Source: Conchocele bisecta
Taxonomy: Eukaryota > Mollusca > Bivalvia > Lucinida > Thyasiridae
Direction: 5' to 3'
DNA: 64,000 nt
Assembly: GCA_029237695.1 (NCBI GenBank)
Contig: CM055278.1
Location: forward strand, 68,873,188-68,937,187
Shown here: positions 11,773-25,408 of the stretch, piece by piece
How the letters are laid out: each line of letters starts with the position of its first letter
How positions within the stretch are numbered: position 1 is the first letter of the stretch
Translations under genes and position numbers: made by a program
The notes under the pieces: generated by a model
What the model was told of the DNA's origin: nothing
Database searches by the model: none
Seen by the model: only the letters and a program-made list of their open reading frames with translations

Positions 11773-12207
11773 ACAAGGTGCATGATCACGTGGTTATAAC
11801 AACAACAGCAGTGGCTGAAAGTGTTGAAATCTTGCCCACTCCAAAGTAAGTATTATTTGATATTTTCCTTAATATGAAACGGATTTTGATGACATAAGGC
11901 GCAGCAAACGCGTCTTCATATCAGAGCTGCATTTGGTCGTCCAGGGAGTTCGGCACAGACTTATGTCGTTTTTGCGAGGAATCGATTTCCGTGTACACGG
12001 AAATCGATTCTTCGCAAAAACGACATAAGTTTGGGCCAACGTACAGAGACCACCAAATGCAGCTTAACAAGACGTGTTTGATGCGCCATATTTCATCAAA
12101 ATCCATTACGTAATAAGGACACTATAAAAGAATACGTACTTTGAATCGGATGGATTCTGAAAGTTTCAGTACTTGTTGTGTTTAGTACCACGTGACCATA
12201 CACCTTG
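11773..12207. mobile_element. Family E foldback element
   Basis: Outer ends aaggtgcatgatcacgtgg and ccacgtgaccatacacctt are inverted. The centre is a palindrome with 36 bp arms (11959-11994 and 11995-12030) with one mismatch. Between them the halves are also complementary over gattttgatga and gctgcatttggt blocks. A second copy is at 51597-51987. Confidence 0.8.
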
Positions 12208-12392
12208 TGTAAGAGTACATCGACTCACTGAATAGGAACTACGTACTCTGGCTAAAAAACCTCGGTCGACCACATTCTGTCTAGGCTCAAATATACAGAC
12301 ACAATGTAGAGACGAAATTAAATTTCAGTCCTTATAGTTTCTACGCCGTGCAGAATGAATATTAAGAACGAATATGAAGAACCTAAACGTTA

Positions 12393-12725
12393 CTGTCTGT
12401 TTCACGAAACCTACCCAAATTTTACGACTATATATACAATGCGAAAAAAATATTGTTTTCGATAATATTCAGATTTATCAAGATTTTAAGAATGAACCTT
12501 GTGAAATTTGGTCCAATATTGATTTTATTACGAAAAAGAACCCACAATTGTCCCACGTCCATACACATCTTCACTCTTTTTACATGGGGAACTTTTTTTC
12601 TAATTTCAGAAATAGTTAACCGATTTTCAAAAATTTGTTTTTTTAGTTAGATCATTTCCAAGCCGTCTAGCCAGGTTTCGGAGTCAAGTTCCATTTTCTT
12701 TTACTCCTCCTCCAGCTCCTCCGAA
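12393..12725 (+). mobile_element. Family A MITE, left part only
   Basis: Starts after TA with ctgtctgtttcacgaaacc and follows family A through the ttcagaaatagttaaccga and aggtttcggagtcaa blocks. The right inverted end is missing. Confidence 0.75.
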
Positions 12726-12732
12726 AACTGAA

Positions 12733-12952
12733 TTGTAGCTGTGACTGGAGAAATGAGACGTATGGGTCTTGCGACCAGTGTATATCCAGATCAGCCTGTG
12801 CATACGCACAGTCTGATCACGTTACACACTGTTTGCCATTCCATCAATGAAACACCCATCTTGCTTCTAATATAGAGGAATGTGCTATTTGATCAAGAGG
12901 TACACTGGTCACAAATCCCATAAGCCCCATTTCTCAAGTCACGGCCACATAT
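12733..12952 (+). mobile_element. Family B MITE, complete
   Basis: Inverted ends gctgtgactggagaaatgag and ccccatttctcaagtcacgg are separated by the usual core (cacagtctgatcacg, gctatttgatcaagag). Confidence 0.8.
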
Positions 12953-12998
12953 TATACAGTTTTACCCAGACTGGCTCAAACCGGATTTTGCTAATGTA

Positions 12999-13144
12999 GT
13001 ACTTAACCTTCAATTTGTGTCGACGGGGTATATATTCGAAGTACGCAACTATGATAAAATGGGTTCATATGTGGTTTTGACCGGTGTAGCGCCTGATCTG
13101 CTAGAATATAGTAGAATGTAGTTCTTTAGGTCAACGGGGTTAAT
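12999..13144. mobile_element. Possible TTAA-flanked element
   Basis: TTAACCTT at the left and ACGGGGTTAA at the right resemble decayed piggyBac-like ends, about 145 bp apart. The interior does not match family D, so this is tentative. Confidence 0.3.
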
Positions 13145-13330
13145 TCTCCTATTGCCATCTGTATGAATAGGGAAAATATCCCAACATTCAGAACTGAATA
13201 TTTACATCAAGACAAATATGTATACAGCCCTTAGCACCTCTTTGATACATTTCTGGTTTTGTTTCTGAATTTACACATCACTTTGGCAATATATGGAGAT
13301 GAGGATGCGATACCACAATTAGATCACGCT

Positions 13331-13397
13331 CGTCCGCATGTACGATCGATAATCCGCTTGCTAAATCTCGCGGAGTATCTGTCCGTACATGCGGACG
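13331..13397. repeat. 13 bp perfect inverted repeat
   Basis: Arms cgtccgcatgtac and gtacatgcggacg are 41 bp apart; the element is unassigned. Confidence 0.6.
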
Positions 13398-13401
13398 AAC
13401 C

Positions 13402-13486
13402 GTGGCTGGAAATAGAATAACCTAGCCTTGTGCCAGGTCCTCGTGTGGCTGGAAATAGAATAACATAGCCTAGTGGCAGGTCCTCG
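13402..13486 (+). repeat. 42 bp tandem duplication
   Basis: Two near-identical head-to-tail copies of gtggctggaaatagaataac... ending in aggtcctcg. Confidence 0.85.
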
Positions 13487-13824
13487 AGGAGTCAAAATAA
13501 TAATAATTGGGAATTGACTCCGAAACCTGTCTAGATGGCTTGGAAATGATCTGACTAAGAAAACGAAAGTTAAATTTTGAAAATCGGTCCAGTATTTCTG
13601 AAATGAGAAAAAAATCCCCAGGTTAAATCCCCATAGACATCTTCATTCAGTGAATATGTCTATGGGGATTGAACATGGGGATCTTTTTTGTTCGTAACAA
13701 AATCAATATTAGACCAAATTTCACAAAGTAAAAAGAAGGCTCATTTTAACATTATCGAAACAAATATTGTGTTTGCATTGTTTATACAGCCGTAAAATGT
13801 GGGCAGCTTTCGTGAAACAGACAG
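13486..13824 (-). mobile_element. Family A MITE, right half, abutting the satellite
   Basis: Reverse-oriented family A half ending gaaacagacag followed by TA at 13825-13826. The 58 bp satellite begins immediately beyond. It contains the foldback ccccatagacat...atgtctatgggg and is highly similar to the left half of the complete copy at 8776. Confidence 0.8.
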
Positions 13825-13826
13825 TA

Positions 13827-16800
13827 GTCACATTTTTCCAATCACAGTAACATACAGGAGCTAGACTGGCCAAAAATGGCATAATCCCCATTTCTCCATT
13901 CACAGTGACATACAGGAGCTAGACTGGCCACAAATGACATAATCCCCATTTCTCCAGGCACAGTAATATACAGGAGCTAGACTGGCCACAAATGACATAA
14001 TCCCCATTTCTCCAGTCACAGTAGCATACAGGAGCTAGACTGGCCACAAATGACATAATCCCCATTTCTGCAGTCACAGTAACATACAGGAGCTAGACTG
14101 GCCACAAATGACATAAGCCCCATTTCTCCAATCACAGTAACATACAGGAGCTAGACTGGCCACAAATGACATAATCCCCATTTCTCCATTCACAGTAACA
14201 TACAGGAGCTAGACTGGCCACAAATGACATAATCCCCATTTCTCCATTCACAGTAACATACAAGAGCTAGACTGGCCACAAATGACATAATCCCCATTTC
14301 TCCATTCACAGTAACATACAGGAGCTAGACTGGCCACGAATGACATAATCCCCATTTCTCAGGAGCTAGACTGGCCACAAATGACATAATCCCCATTTCT
14401 CCATTCACAGTAACATACAGGAGCTAAACTCGCCACACATGACATAATCCCCATTTCTCCATTCACAGAAACATACAGAGCTATTTCTCTATTCACAGTA
14501 ACATACAGGAGCTAGACTGGCCACAGATGCCATAATCCCTATTTCTCCATTCACAGTAACATACATGAGCTAGACTGGCCACAAATGACATAATACCCAT
14601 TTCTCCATTCACAGTAACATACAGGAGCTAGACTGGCCAAAAATGACATAATCCCCATTTCACCATTCACAGTAACATACAGAGCTATTTCTCTATTCAC
14701 AGTAACATACAGGAGCTAGACTGGCCACAGATGACATAATCCCTATTTCTCCATTCACAGTAACATACAGGAGCTAGTCTAGCCGCAAATGACATAATCC
14801 CCATTTATCCAGCCACAGTAACGTACAGGAGCTAGACTGGCCACAAATGACATAATCCTCATTTCTTCAGTCACAGTAACATACAGGAGCTAAACTGGCC
14901 ACAAATGACATAATCCCCATTTCTCCATTCACAGTAACATACAAGAGCTAGACTGGCCACAAATGACATAATCCCCATTTCTCCATTCACAGTAACATAC
15001 AGGAGCTAGACTGGCCACAAATGACATAATCCCCATTTCTCCAGTCACAGTAACATACAGGAGCTAGACTGGCCACAAATGACATAATCCCCATTTCTCC
15101 ATTCACATTAACATACAGGAGCTAAACTGGCCACAGATGACATAATCCCCATTTCTCCATTCACAGAAACATACAGAGCTATTTCTCTATTCACAGTAAC
15201 ATACAGGAGCTAGACTGGCCACAGATGCCATAATCCCTATTTCTCCATTCACAGTAACATACATGAGCTAGACTGGACCATAAATGACATAATACCCATT
15301 TTCATTCACAGTAACATACAGGAGCTAGACTGCCACAAATGACATAATCCCCATTTCACCATTCACAGTAACATACAGAGCTATTTCTCTATTCACAGTA
15401 ACTACAGGAGCTAGACTGGCCACAGATGACATAATCCCTATTTCTCCATTCACAGTAACATACAGAGTACTTTAGAGAAGACTAGCGGCAAATGACATAA
15501 TCCCCATTTCTTCAGCAGTAACGGTAAACAGAGCCCCTTTAGATCAGGAGCTAGACTGGCCACAAATGACTAATCCATTTCTTATCCAGTCATACAGAGC
15601 TAACTGGCCACCAAAATGATAAGGATTTCTACAGAATAACAGGAGCTAGACTGGCCACAAATGACATAATCATTTGCCATCACTAGTAACCAGAGCTAAG
15701 ACTGGCCACATTGACATAACATTTCTCCAGTCACAGTAACATACAGGAGCTAGACTGGACGCAAATGACATAATCCCCATTTCTCCATTCACAGTAACAT
15801 ACAGGAGCTATTTCTCCATTCACAGTAGCACACAGGAGCTAGACTGGCCACAAATGACATAATCCCCAATTCGCCATTCACAGTAACATACAGGAGCTAG
15901 ACTGGCCACAAATGGCAAATGACATAATCCCCATTTCTCCATTCACAGTAACATACAGGAGCTATTTCTCTATTCACAGTAACATACAGGAGCTAGACTG
16001 GCCACAGATGATATAATCCCTATTTCTCCATTCACAGTAACATACACGAGCTAGACTGGCCACAAATCACATAATCCCCATTTCTCCAGACACAGTAACA
16101 TACATCAGCTATACTGGCCACAAATGACATAATCCCCATTTCTCCATTCACAGTAACATACAGGAGCTAGACTGGCCACAACTGACATAATCCCCATTTC
16201 TCCATTCACAGTAACATACAGGAGCTAGACTAGCCACAAATGGCATAATCCCCATTTCTCCATTCACAGTAACATACAGGAGCTAGACTGGCCACAAATG
16301 ACAGAATCCCCATTCCTCCATTCACAGTAACATACAGGAGTTATTTCACTATTCACAGTAACATACAGGAGCTAGACTGGCCACAGATGACATAATCCCT
16401 ATTTCTCCATTCACAGTAACATACACGAGCTAGACTGGCAACAAATCACATAATCCCCATTTCTCCAGTCACAGAAACATACATGAGCTATACTAGCCAC
16501 AAATGACATAATCCCCATTTCTCCATTCACAGTAACATACAAGAGCTAGACTGGCCACAAATGTCATAAGCCCCATTTCTCCATTCACAGTAACATACAG
16601 GAGCTAGACTGGCCACAAATGACATAATCCCAATTTCTTCTGCGACAGTAACATACAGGAGCTAGACAGGCCACAAATGACATAAGGCCAATTTCTCCAG
16701 TCACAGTGACATACCGGAGCTAGACTGGCCACAAATGACATAATCCCCATTTATCCAGTCACAGTAACATACAGGAGTTAGACTGGCCACAAATATGACA

Positions 16801-19800
16801 TAATCCCCATTTATCCAGTCACAGTAACATACAGGAGCTAGACTGGCTACAAATGACATAATCCTCATTTCTCCATTCACAGTAACATACACGAGCTAGA
16901 CTGGCCACAAATGACATAATCCCCATTTCTCCATTCACAGTAACACACAGGAGCTAGACTGGCCACACATGGCAAATGACATAATCCCCATTTCTCCATT
17001 CACAGTAACATACAGGAGCTAGACTGGCCACAAATGACATAATCCCCATTTCTCCATTCACAGTAACATACAGGAGCTAGACTGGCCACAAATGACATAA
17101 TCCCCATTTCTCCATTCACAGTAACATACAGGAGCTAGACTGGCCACAAATGACATAATCCCCATTTCTCCAGTCACAGTAACATACAGGAGCTAGACTG
17201 GCCACAAATGGCATAATCCCTATTTCTCCATTCACAGTAACATACAGGAGCTAGACTGGCCACAAATGACATAATCCCCATTTCTCCAGTCACAGTAACA
17301 TACAGGAGCTAGACTGGCCACAAATGACATAATCCCCATTTCTTCAGTCACAGTAACATACAGGAGCTAGACTGGCCACAAATGACATAAGCCCCATTTC
17401 TACAGTCACAGTAACATACAGGAGCTAGATTGGCCACAAATGCCATAATCCCCATTTCTCCAGGCACAGTAACATACAGGAGCTAGACTGGCCACAAATG
17501 TCATTTACTCCCCATTTCTCAGTCACAGTACAAAGAGGAACTAGACTGGCCACAAATGATATACAGCCCCATCCTCCAGTCACAGTAACATACAGGAGCT
17601 AGACTGGCCATACAAATATCCCCATTTCTCCAATCACAGTAACATACTGGACTAGACTGGCATAAATGAACATCCCACATTTCTCCCCTCATCACAGGTA
17701 CACGATCTAGATTGGCAGACTGGCCACTGACATAATCCCCATTTCTCCATTCACAGAACATAAAGCAGATACCCACAAATGACAAAACACCTTTCTCCAT
17801 TCACAGTAACATACAGGAGCTAGACTGGCCACAAATGACATAATCCCCATTTCTCCAGTCACAGTAACATACAGGAGCTAGACTGGCCACAAATGATATT
17901 AGCCCCATTTCTCCAATGCAGTAAACATCAGCGCTAGCTGGCCACAAATGATAATCCCCATTTCTCCATTCACAGTAAACATACGGAGCTAGACTGGCCA
18001 CAAATGAAACATAATACCCATCTCCATTCACAGTAATTTCATACAGAGTATTTCTCTATTCACAGTAACATACAGGAGCTAGACTGGCCACAAATGACAT
18101 AATCCCTATTTCTCCATTCACAGTAACATACAGGAGCTATACTGGCCACCAATGACATAATCCCTATTTCTCCATTAACAGTAACATACAGGAGCTATTT
18201 CTCTATTCACAGTAACATACAGGAGCTAGACTAGCCACATATGACATAATCCCTATTTCTCCATTCACAGTAACATACACGAGCTAGACTGGCCACAAAT
18301 CAGATAATCCCCATTTATCCAGTCACAGTAACATACATGAGCTATACTGGCCACAAATGACATAATCCCCATTTCTCCATTCACAGTAACATACAGGAGC
18401 TAGAATGGCCACAAATGTCATAATCCCCTTTTTTTTCCATTCACAGTAACATACAGGAGCTAGACTGGTCACAAATGACAAAATCCCAATTTCTCCAGTC
18501 ACAGTAACATACAGGAGCTAGACTGGCCACAAATGACATAATCCCCATTTCTCCATTCACAGTAACATACAGGAGCTAGACAGGCCACAAATGACATAAG
18601 GCCAATTTCTCCAGTCACAGTGACATACCGGAGCTAGACTGGCCACAAATGACATAATTCCCATGTATCCAGTCACAGTAACATACAGGAGCTAGACTGG
18701 CCACACATATGACATAATCCCCATTCCTCCAGTGACAGTAACATACAGGAGCTATACTGGCTACAAATGACATAATCCTCATTTCTCCATTCACAGTAAC
18801 ATACACGAGCTAGACTGGCCACAAATGACATAATCCCCATTTCTCCATTCACAGTAACATACAGGAGCTAGACAGGCCACACATGACATAATCCTCATTT
18901 CTCCATTCACAGTAACATACAGGAGCTAGACTGGCCACAAATTACATAATCCCAATTTCTCCATTCACAGTAACATACAGGAGCTAGACTGACCACAAAT
19001 GACACAATCCCCATTTCTCCAGTCACAGTAACATGCAGGAGCTAGACTGGCCACAAATGACATAATCCCCATTTCTCCATTCACAGTAACATACAGGAGC
19101 TAGACTGGCCACAAATGGCATAATCCCCATTTCTCCATTCATAGTAACATACCGGAGCTAGACTGGCCAGAAATGACATAATCCCCATTTCTTCAGTCAC
19201 AGTAACATACAGGAGCTAGACTGGCCACAAATGACATAAGCCCCATTTCTCCAGTCACAGCAACATACAGGAGCTAGATTGGCCACAAATGACATAATCC
19301 CCATTTCTCCATTCACAGTAACATACAGGAGCTAGACTGGCCACAAATGACATAATCCCCATTTCTCCAGTCACAGTAACAAACAGGAGCTAGACTGGCC
19401 ACAAATGACATAAGCCCCATTTCTCCAATCACAGTAACATACAGGAGCTAGACTGGCCACAAATGACATAATCCCCATTTCTCCATTCACAGTAACATAC
19501 AGAGCTATTTCTCTATTCACAGTAACATACAGGAGCTAGACTGGCCACAGATGACATAATCCCTATTTCTCCATTCACAGTAACATACAGGAGCTAGACT
19601 GGCCACACATGACATAATCCCCATTTCTCCATTCACAATAACATACAGGAGCTAGACTGGCCACAAATGACATAATCCCAATTTCTCCATTCACAGTAAC
19701 ATACATGAGCTAGACTGGCCGAAAATTACATAATCCCCATTTCTCCAGTCACAGTAACGTACAGGAGCTAGACTGGTCACAAATGACATAATCCCCATTT

Positions 19801-22800
19801 CTCCAGTCACAATAACATATAGGAGCTAGACTGGCCACAAATGACATAAGCCCAATTTCTCCATTCACAGTAACATACAGGATCTATTTCTCCATTCACA
19901 GTAACATACAGGAGCTAGACTGGCCACAAATGACATATTCCCCATTTCTCCATTCACAGTAACATACAGGAGCTAGACTGGCCACAAATGACATAATCCC
20001 CATTTCTCGAGTCACAGTAACATACAGGAGCTAGACTGGTCACAAATGACATAATCCCAATTTCCCCATTCACTGTAACATACATGAGCTAGACTGGCCG
20101 AAAATGACATAATCCCCATTGTTCCAGTCACAGTAACGTACAGGGGCTAGACTGGCCACAAATGACATAAGCCCCATTTCTCCAGTCACAGTAACATACA
20201 GGAGCTAGACTGGCCACAAATGACATAAGCCCAATTTCTCCATTCACAGTAACATACAGGATCTATTTCTCCAGTCACAGTAACATACAGGAGCTAGACT
20301 GGCCACAAATGACATAATCCCCATTTCTCCAGTCACAGTAACGTACAGGAGCTAGACTGGCCACAAATGACATAATCCCCATTTCTCGAGTCACAGTAAC
20401 ATACAGGAGCTAGACTGGTCACAAATGACATAAGCCCAATTTCTCCAGTCACAGTAACATACAGGAGCTAGACTGGCCACAAATCATAATCAAATTTCAT
20501 TCACAGTAACATAAGGATCTAATTTCTCCATCACAGTAACATACAGGAGCTAGACTGGCCACAAATGACATAATCCCCATTTCTCCATTCACAGTAACAT
20601 AGGAGCTACTGGCCACATCTATGACATAATCCCCATTTCTCCATTCACTGTAACATACAGGAGCTAGACTGGCCACAAATGACATAATCCCCATTTCTCC
20701 ATTCACAGTAACATACAAGAGCTAGACAGGCCACTGGATAACCATTTTCACACAGTAACTAGGCTAGACTGCCACAGACATAATTCCCATTTCTCCATTC
20801 ACTGTAACATACAGGAGCTAGACTGGCCACAAATTACTAATCCCAACTTTCTCCACAGACATAACAGAGCTTTATTTCTCCATTCACAGTAAACATACAG
20901 GAGCTGATGCCACAAATGTCCATAATCCCCAAATCCATTACAGTAACATAAGAGCTAGACTTTGGTCACTGACAATCCCAATTTCTCCAGTACATAACAT
21001 ACAGGAGCTAGACTGGCCACAAAAGACATAATTCCCATTTCTCCATTCACAGTAACATACAGGAGCTAGACTGGCCACAAATTACATAATCCCATATTTC
21101 TCCAGTTCACAGTGAACATACGGAGATAGATGGCACAAATGATAATCATGTATTCAGCACAGTAACATACAGGCTAGACTGGCCAGACATAGCCATAATC
21201 ATTCCTCCGAGTGACAGTAACTACAGGAGTATCTGGCTACAAATGACCATTAATCCTCAATTTCTCCATCACAGTAACATACAGGAGCTAGACTGGCCAC
21301 AAAAGCATAATTCTTTATCTCCACACAATAATAAAGGAGCAATGGCCAATGACTATTTCCCTATTTCTCCTTTCACAGTAACATACAGGAGCTAGACTGG
21401 CCACCAATGACATAATCCCCATTTCTCCATTCACAGCAACATACAGGAGCTAGACTGGCCACAAATGACATAATCCCCATTTTTCCATTCACAGTAACAT
21501 ACATGAGCTAGACTGGCCACAAATGACATAATCCCCATTTCTCCAGTCACAGTAACGTACAGGAGCTAGACTGGCCACAAATGACATAATCCCCATTTCT
21601 TCAGTCACAGTAAGATACAGGAGCTAGACTGGCCACAAATGACATAAGCCCCATTTATCCAGTCACAGTAACATACAGGAGCTAGACTGGCCACAAATGA
21701 CATAATCCCCATTGCTCCAGTCACAGTAACATACAGGAGCTAGACCGGCCACAAATGACATAAGCCCCATTTCTTCATTCACAGTAACATACATAGCTAT
21801 TTCTCTATTCACAGTAACATACAGGAGCTAGACTGGCCACAAATGACATAAGCCCCATTTCTTCATTCACAGTAACATACAGGAGCTATTTCTCCATTCA
21901 CAGTAACATACAGGAGCTAGACTGGCCACAAATGACATCATCCCCATTTCTCCAGTCACAGTAACAAACAGGAGCTAGACTGGCTACAAATGGCAAATGA
22001 CATAATCCCCATTTCTCCATTCACAGTAACATACATGAGCTAGACTGGCCACAAATGACATAATCCCCATTTCTCAATTCACTGTAACATACAGGAGCTA
22101 TTTCTCTATTCACAGTAACATACTGGAGCTAGACTGGCCACATATGACATAATCCCTACGTCTCCATTCACAGTAACATACACGAGCTAGATTGGCCACA
22201 TATCACATAATCCCCATTTCTCCATTCACAGTAAACACCATTCACATAAACTATAGGTGCTAGACTGGCCACAAATGACATAATCCCATTTCTATTCACA
22301 GTAAAACATTCAAGGAGATTGGATGACACAAATGGGGCATAATCCCCACCAAATTTCTCCATTTCACAGTAAAATACGGGAGTAGGGACTGGCCCCAAAT
22401 GACATAAATTTCCCCATTTTCTCCATTCACGTAACATATAGGGTGCTAGACTGGCCACAAATGATGATAAATCCCATTTCTCCAATTCAGTAACATACAG
22501 ATATAGACTGGGCACCACAAATGGGCATAATCCCCATTTCGCCATTCACAGTAACGGGTTACGGGAGCTAGACTGGCCACAAATGACATAATCCCCATTT
22601 CTCCATTCACAGTAACATACGGGAGCTAGACTGGCCACAAATGACATAATCCCCATTTCTCCATTCACAGTAACATACAGGGGTAGCTAGGACTGGCCAC
22701 AAAATGACATAATCCCCACCAAATTTCTCCATTTCATTCAGTAACATACGTGAGCTAGACTGGCCACAAATGACATAATCCCCATTTATCCAGTCACAGT

Positions 22801-24485
22801 AACATACAGGAGCTAGACTGGCCACAAATGACATAATCCCCATTTCTTCAGTCACAGTAACATACAGGAGCTAGACTGGCCACAAATGACATAAGCCCCA
22901 TTTCTCCAGTCACAGTAACATACAGGAGCTAGATTGGCCACAAATGACATAATCCCTATTTCTCCAATCACAGTAACATACAGGAGCTAGACTGGCCACA
23001 AATGACATAATCCCAATTTCTCCAGTCACAGTAACATACAGGAGCTAGACTGGCTACAAATGACATAAGCCCCATTTCTCCAATCACAGTAACATACAGG
23101 AGCTAGACTGGCCACAAATGACATAATCCCCATTTCTCCAGTCACAGTAACATACAGGACCTAGACTGGCCACAAATGACATAATCCCCATTTCTCCAGT
23201 CACAGTAACATACAGGAGCTAGACTGGCCGCAAATGGCATAAGCCCCATTTCTCCAGTCACAGTAACATACAGGAGCTAGACTGGCCACAAATGACATAA
23301 TCCCCATTTCTTCATTCACAGTAACATACAGAGCTATTTCTCTATTCACAGTAACATACAGGAGCTAGACTGGCCACATATGACATATTCCCTATTTCTT
23401 CATTCACAGTAACATACAGGAGCTAGACTGGCCACAAATGACATAATCCCCATTTCTCTATTCACAGTAACATACAGGAGCTAGACTGGCCACAAATGAC
23501 ATAATCCCCATTTCTCCATTCACAGTAACATACATGAGCTAGACTGGTCACAAATGACATAATCCCCATTTCTCCAGTCACAGTAACGTACAGGAGCTAG
23601 ACTGGCCACACATGACATAATCCCCATTTCTTCAGTCACAGTAACATACAGGAGCTAGACTGGCCACAAATGACATAATCCCCATTTCTCCAGTCACAGT
23701 AACATACAGGACCTAGACTGGCCACAAATGACATAATCCCCATTTCTCCAGTCACAGTAACATACAGGAGCTAGACTGGCCGTAAATGGCATAAGCCCCA
23801 TTTCTCCAGTCACAGTAACATACAGGAGCTAGACTGGCCACAAATGACATAATCCCCATTTCTCCATTCACAATAACATACAGGAGCTATTTCTCCATTC
23901 ACAGTAACATACAGGAGCTAGACTGGCCACAAATGACATAATCCCCATTTCTCCATTCACAGTAACATACAGGAGCTAGACTGGCCACAAATGACAAGTG
24001 ACATAATCCCCATTTCTCCATTCACAGTAACATACAGGAGCTATTTCTCTATTCACAGTAACATACAGGAGCTAGACTGGCCACAGATGACATAATCCCT
24101 ATTTCTCCATTCACAGTAACATACAGGAGCTAGACTGGCCACAAATGACATAATCCCCATTTCTCCAGTCACAGTAACATACATGATATATACTGGCCAC
24201 AAATGACATAATCCCCATTTCTCCATTCACAGCAACATACAGGAGCTAGACTGGCCACAAATACCATAATCCCCATTTCTCCAGTCACAGTAACATACAT
24301 GAGCTAGACTGGCCACAAATTACATAATCCCCATCTCTCCATTCACAGTAACATACAGGAGCTAGACTGGCCACAAATGACATAATCCCCATGTATCCCC
24401 ATTTCTCCATTCACAGTGACATACAGGAGCTAGACTGGCCACAAATGACATAAGTCCCATTTCTCCACTCACAGTAACATACAGG
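13827..24485. repeat. 58 bp satellite array derived from the family B MITE end
   Basis: About 10.66 kb of head-to-tail 58 bp units, roughly 180 unit lengths, containing acagtaacatacaggagcta, gactggccacaaatgacata and atccccatttctccattc. Read on the minus strand, a unit aligns without gaps to the first 58 bp of family B (tatgtggctgtgactgg through tagctcctg), differing at about eight positions. Some units carry the exact family B variants (ccagtcacag, ataagcccc). About 19 shortened 31 bp units recur through the array. Open frames inside it, such as those at 22168-22545 (-), are repeat artefacts, since 58 is not a multiple of three. Confidence 0.95.
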
Positions 24486-24486
24486 A

Positions 24487-25408
24487 TTAATTCATTAACT
24501 AGGGGAACTACGGCACTACCAACTTGCTATTCTGATAGAGCTTTCCCAAACGATTTCAATAAAACAAACCCTGTCAAAATCGCGAGCAGTGATCGAAATT
24601 ATTTAAAAAAAACACTAAGGGGGTTAGCCTATGTGACGTATCTGGGGTGATGGTCGTCGCGAGCGATTTCGAAGCGGATGGTCTCATTCGATTCGTCGTC
24701 GAAGCCTCTATCAGGATCACGAAGATTTTTGGCATAGACGGTCGGGTTCAAAAGTTAAAAGGATTTTACCTTGAAACGCGTCAGCCGGAATAATGCATTA
24801 ACTAGGGGAGCTACGGCGCTAAGAAGTTGATATTCTGATTTCACAAATGATTCCAATAAAACAAACCCCGCCAAAATCGCGCGTGGTGACCGAAATTCTT
24901 TCAAAAAACACACAAAGGGATTAGCCTAGGATACATTTCTGAAAATTAGGGTCATCACGAGCGATTTTGACGCGGATGGTGTTATTTGATTCGTCGTCGA
25001 AGACTCTATCAGGATCACGAAGGGTTTTTGGCATAGACAGTCTTTCAAAAAAAACACCATGGGCGATGCGGTTTTTAATACGGTTTCTTTTATTGGGATC
25101 GTTAGGGAAAGCTCTATCAGAATATCAACTTCTCATTGCCGTAGCTCCCATTATTGAATTATTCCGGCTGACGCTTTTTGCAGTAAAATCCCTATAACTT
25201 TTGAACCCGACCGGCTGTGCCAAACAAGCTTCTTGATACTGATCGACGAAGACTCTAATGAGGCCATCCGCGTCAAAATCTCTCGCGATGACCCTACTTT
25301 CCAGGTCACCTGGGCTAACCCCTTAGTGTTTTTTTTAAGAATTTCGGTGATCACGCGCGATTTTGACTGGGTTTTCTTTATTGGAATCGTTTGGGTAATC
25401 TCTATCAG
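24487..25408. mobile_element. Family G inverted-repeat element, left part
   Basis: Two direct units (24487-24790 and about 24797-25050) are followed by an inverted unit. Landmarks are attaactagggga.ctacgg, gattcgtcgtcgaag, ggcatagac.gtcgggttca and gcgtcagccggaataat. The inverted copy is interrupted by the LINE fragment at 25409 and resumes at 26218. Confidence 0.75.

Noticed and set aside
16701..22855. Several minus-strand open frames with repeated CYCDWRNGDYVICGQSSS-like peptides
   Set aside because: They lie within the 58 bp satellite; the unit length shifts frame every copy and frames survive only where units are irregular.
13827..24485. Possible CRISPR-like array
   Set aside because: Units are uniform throughout with no unique spacers, the genome is animal, and no cas genes are present.
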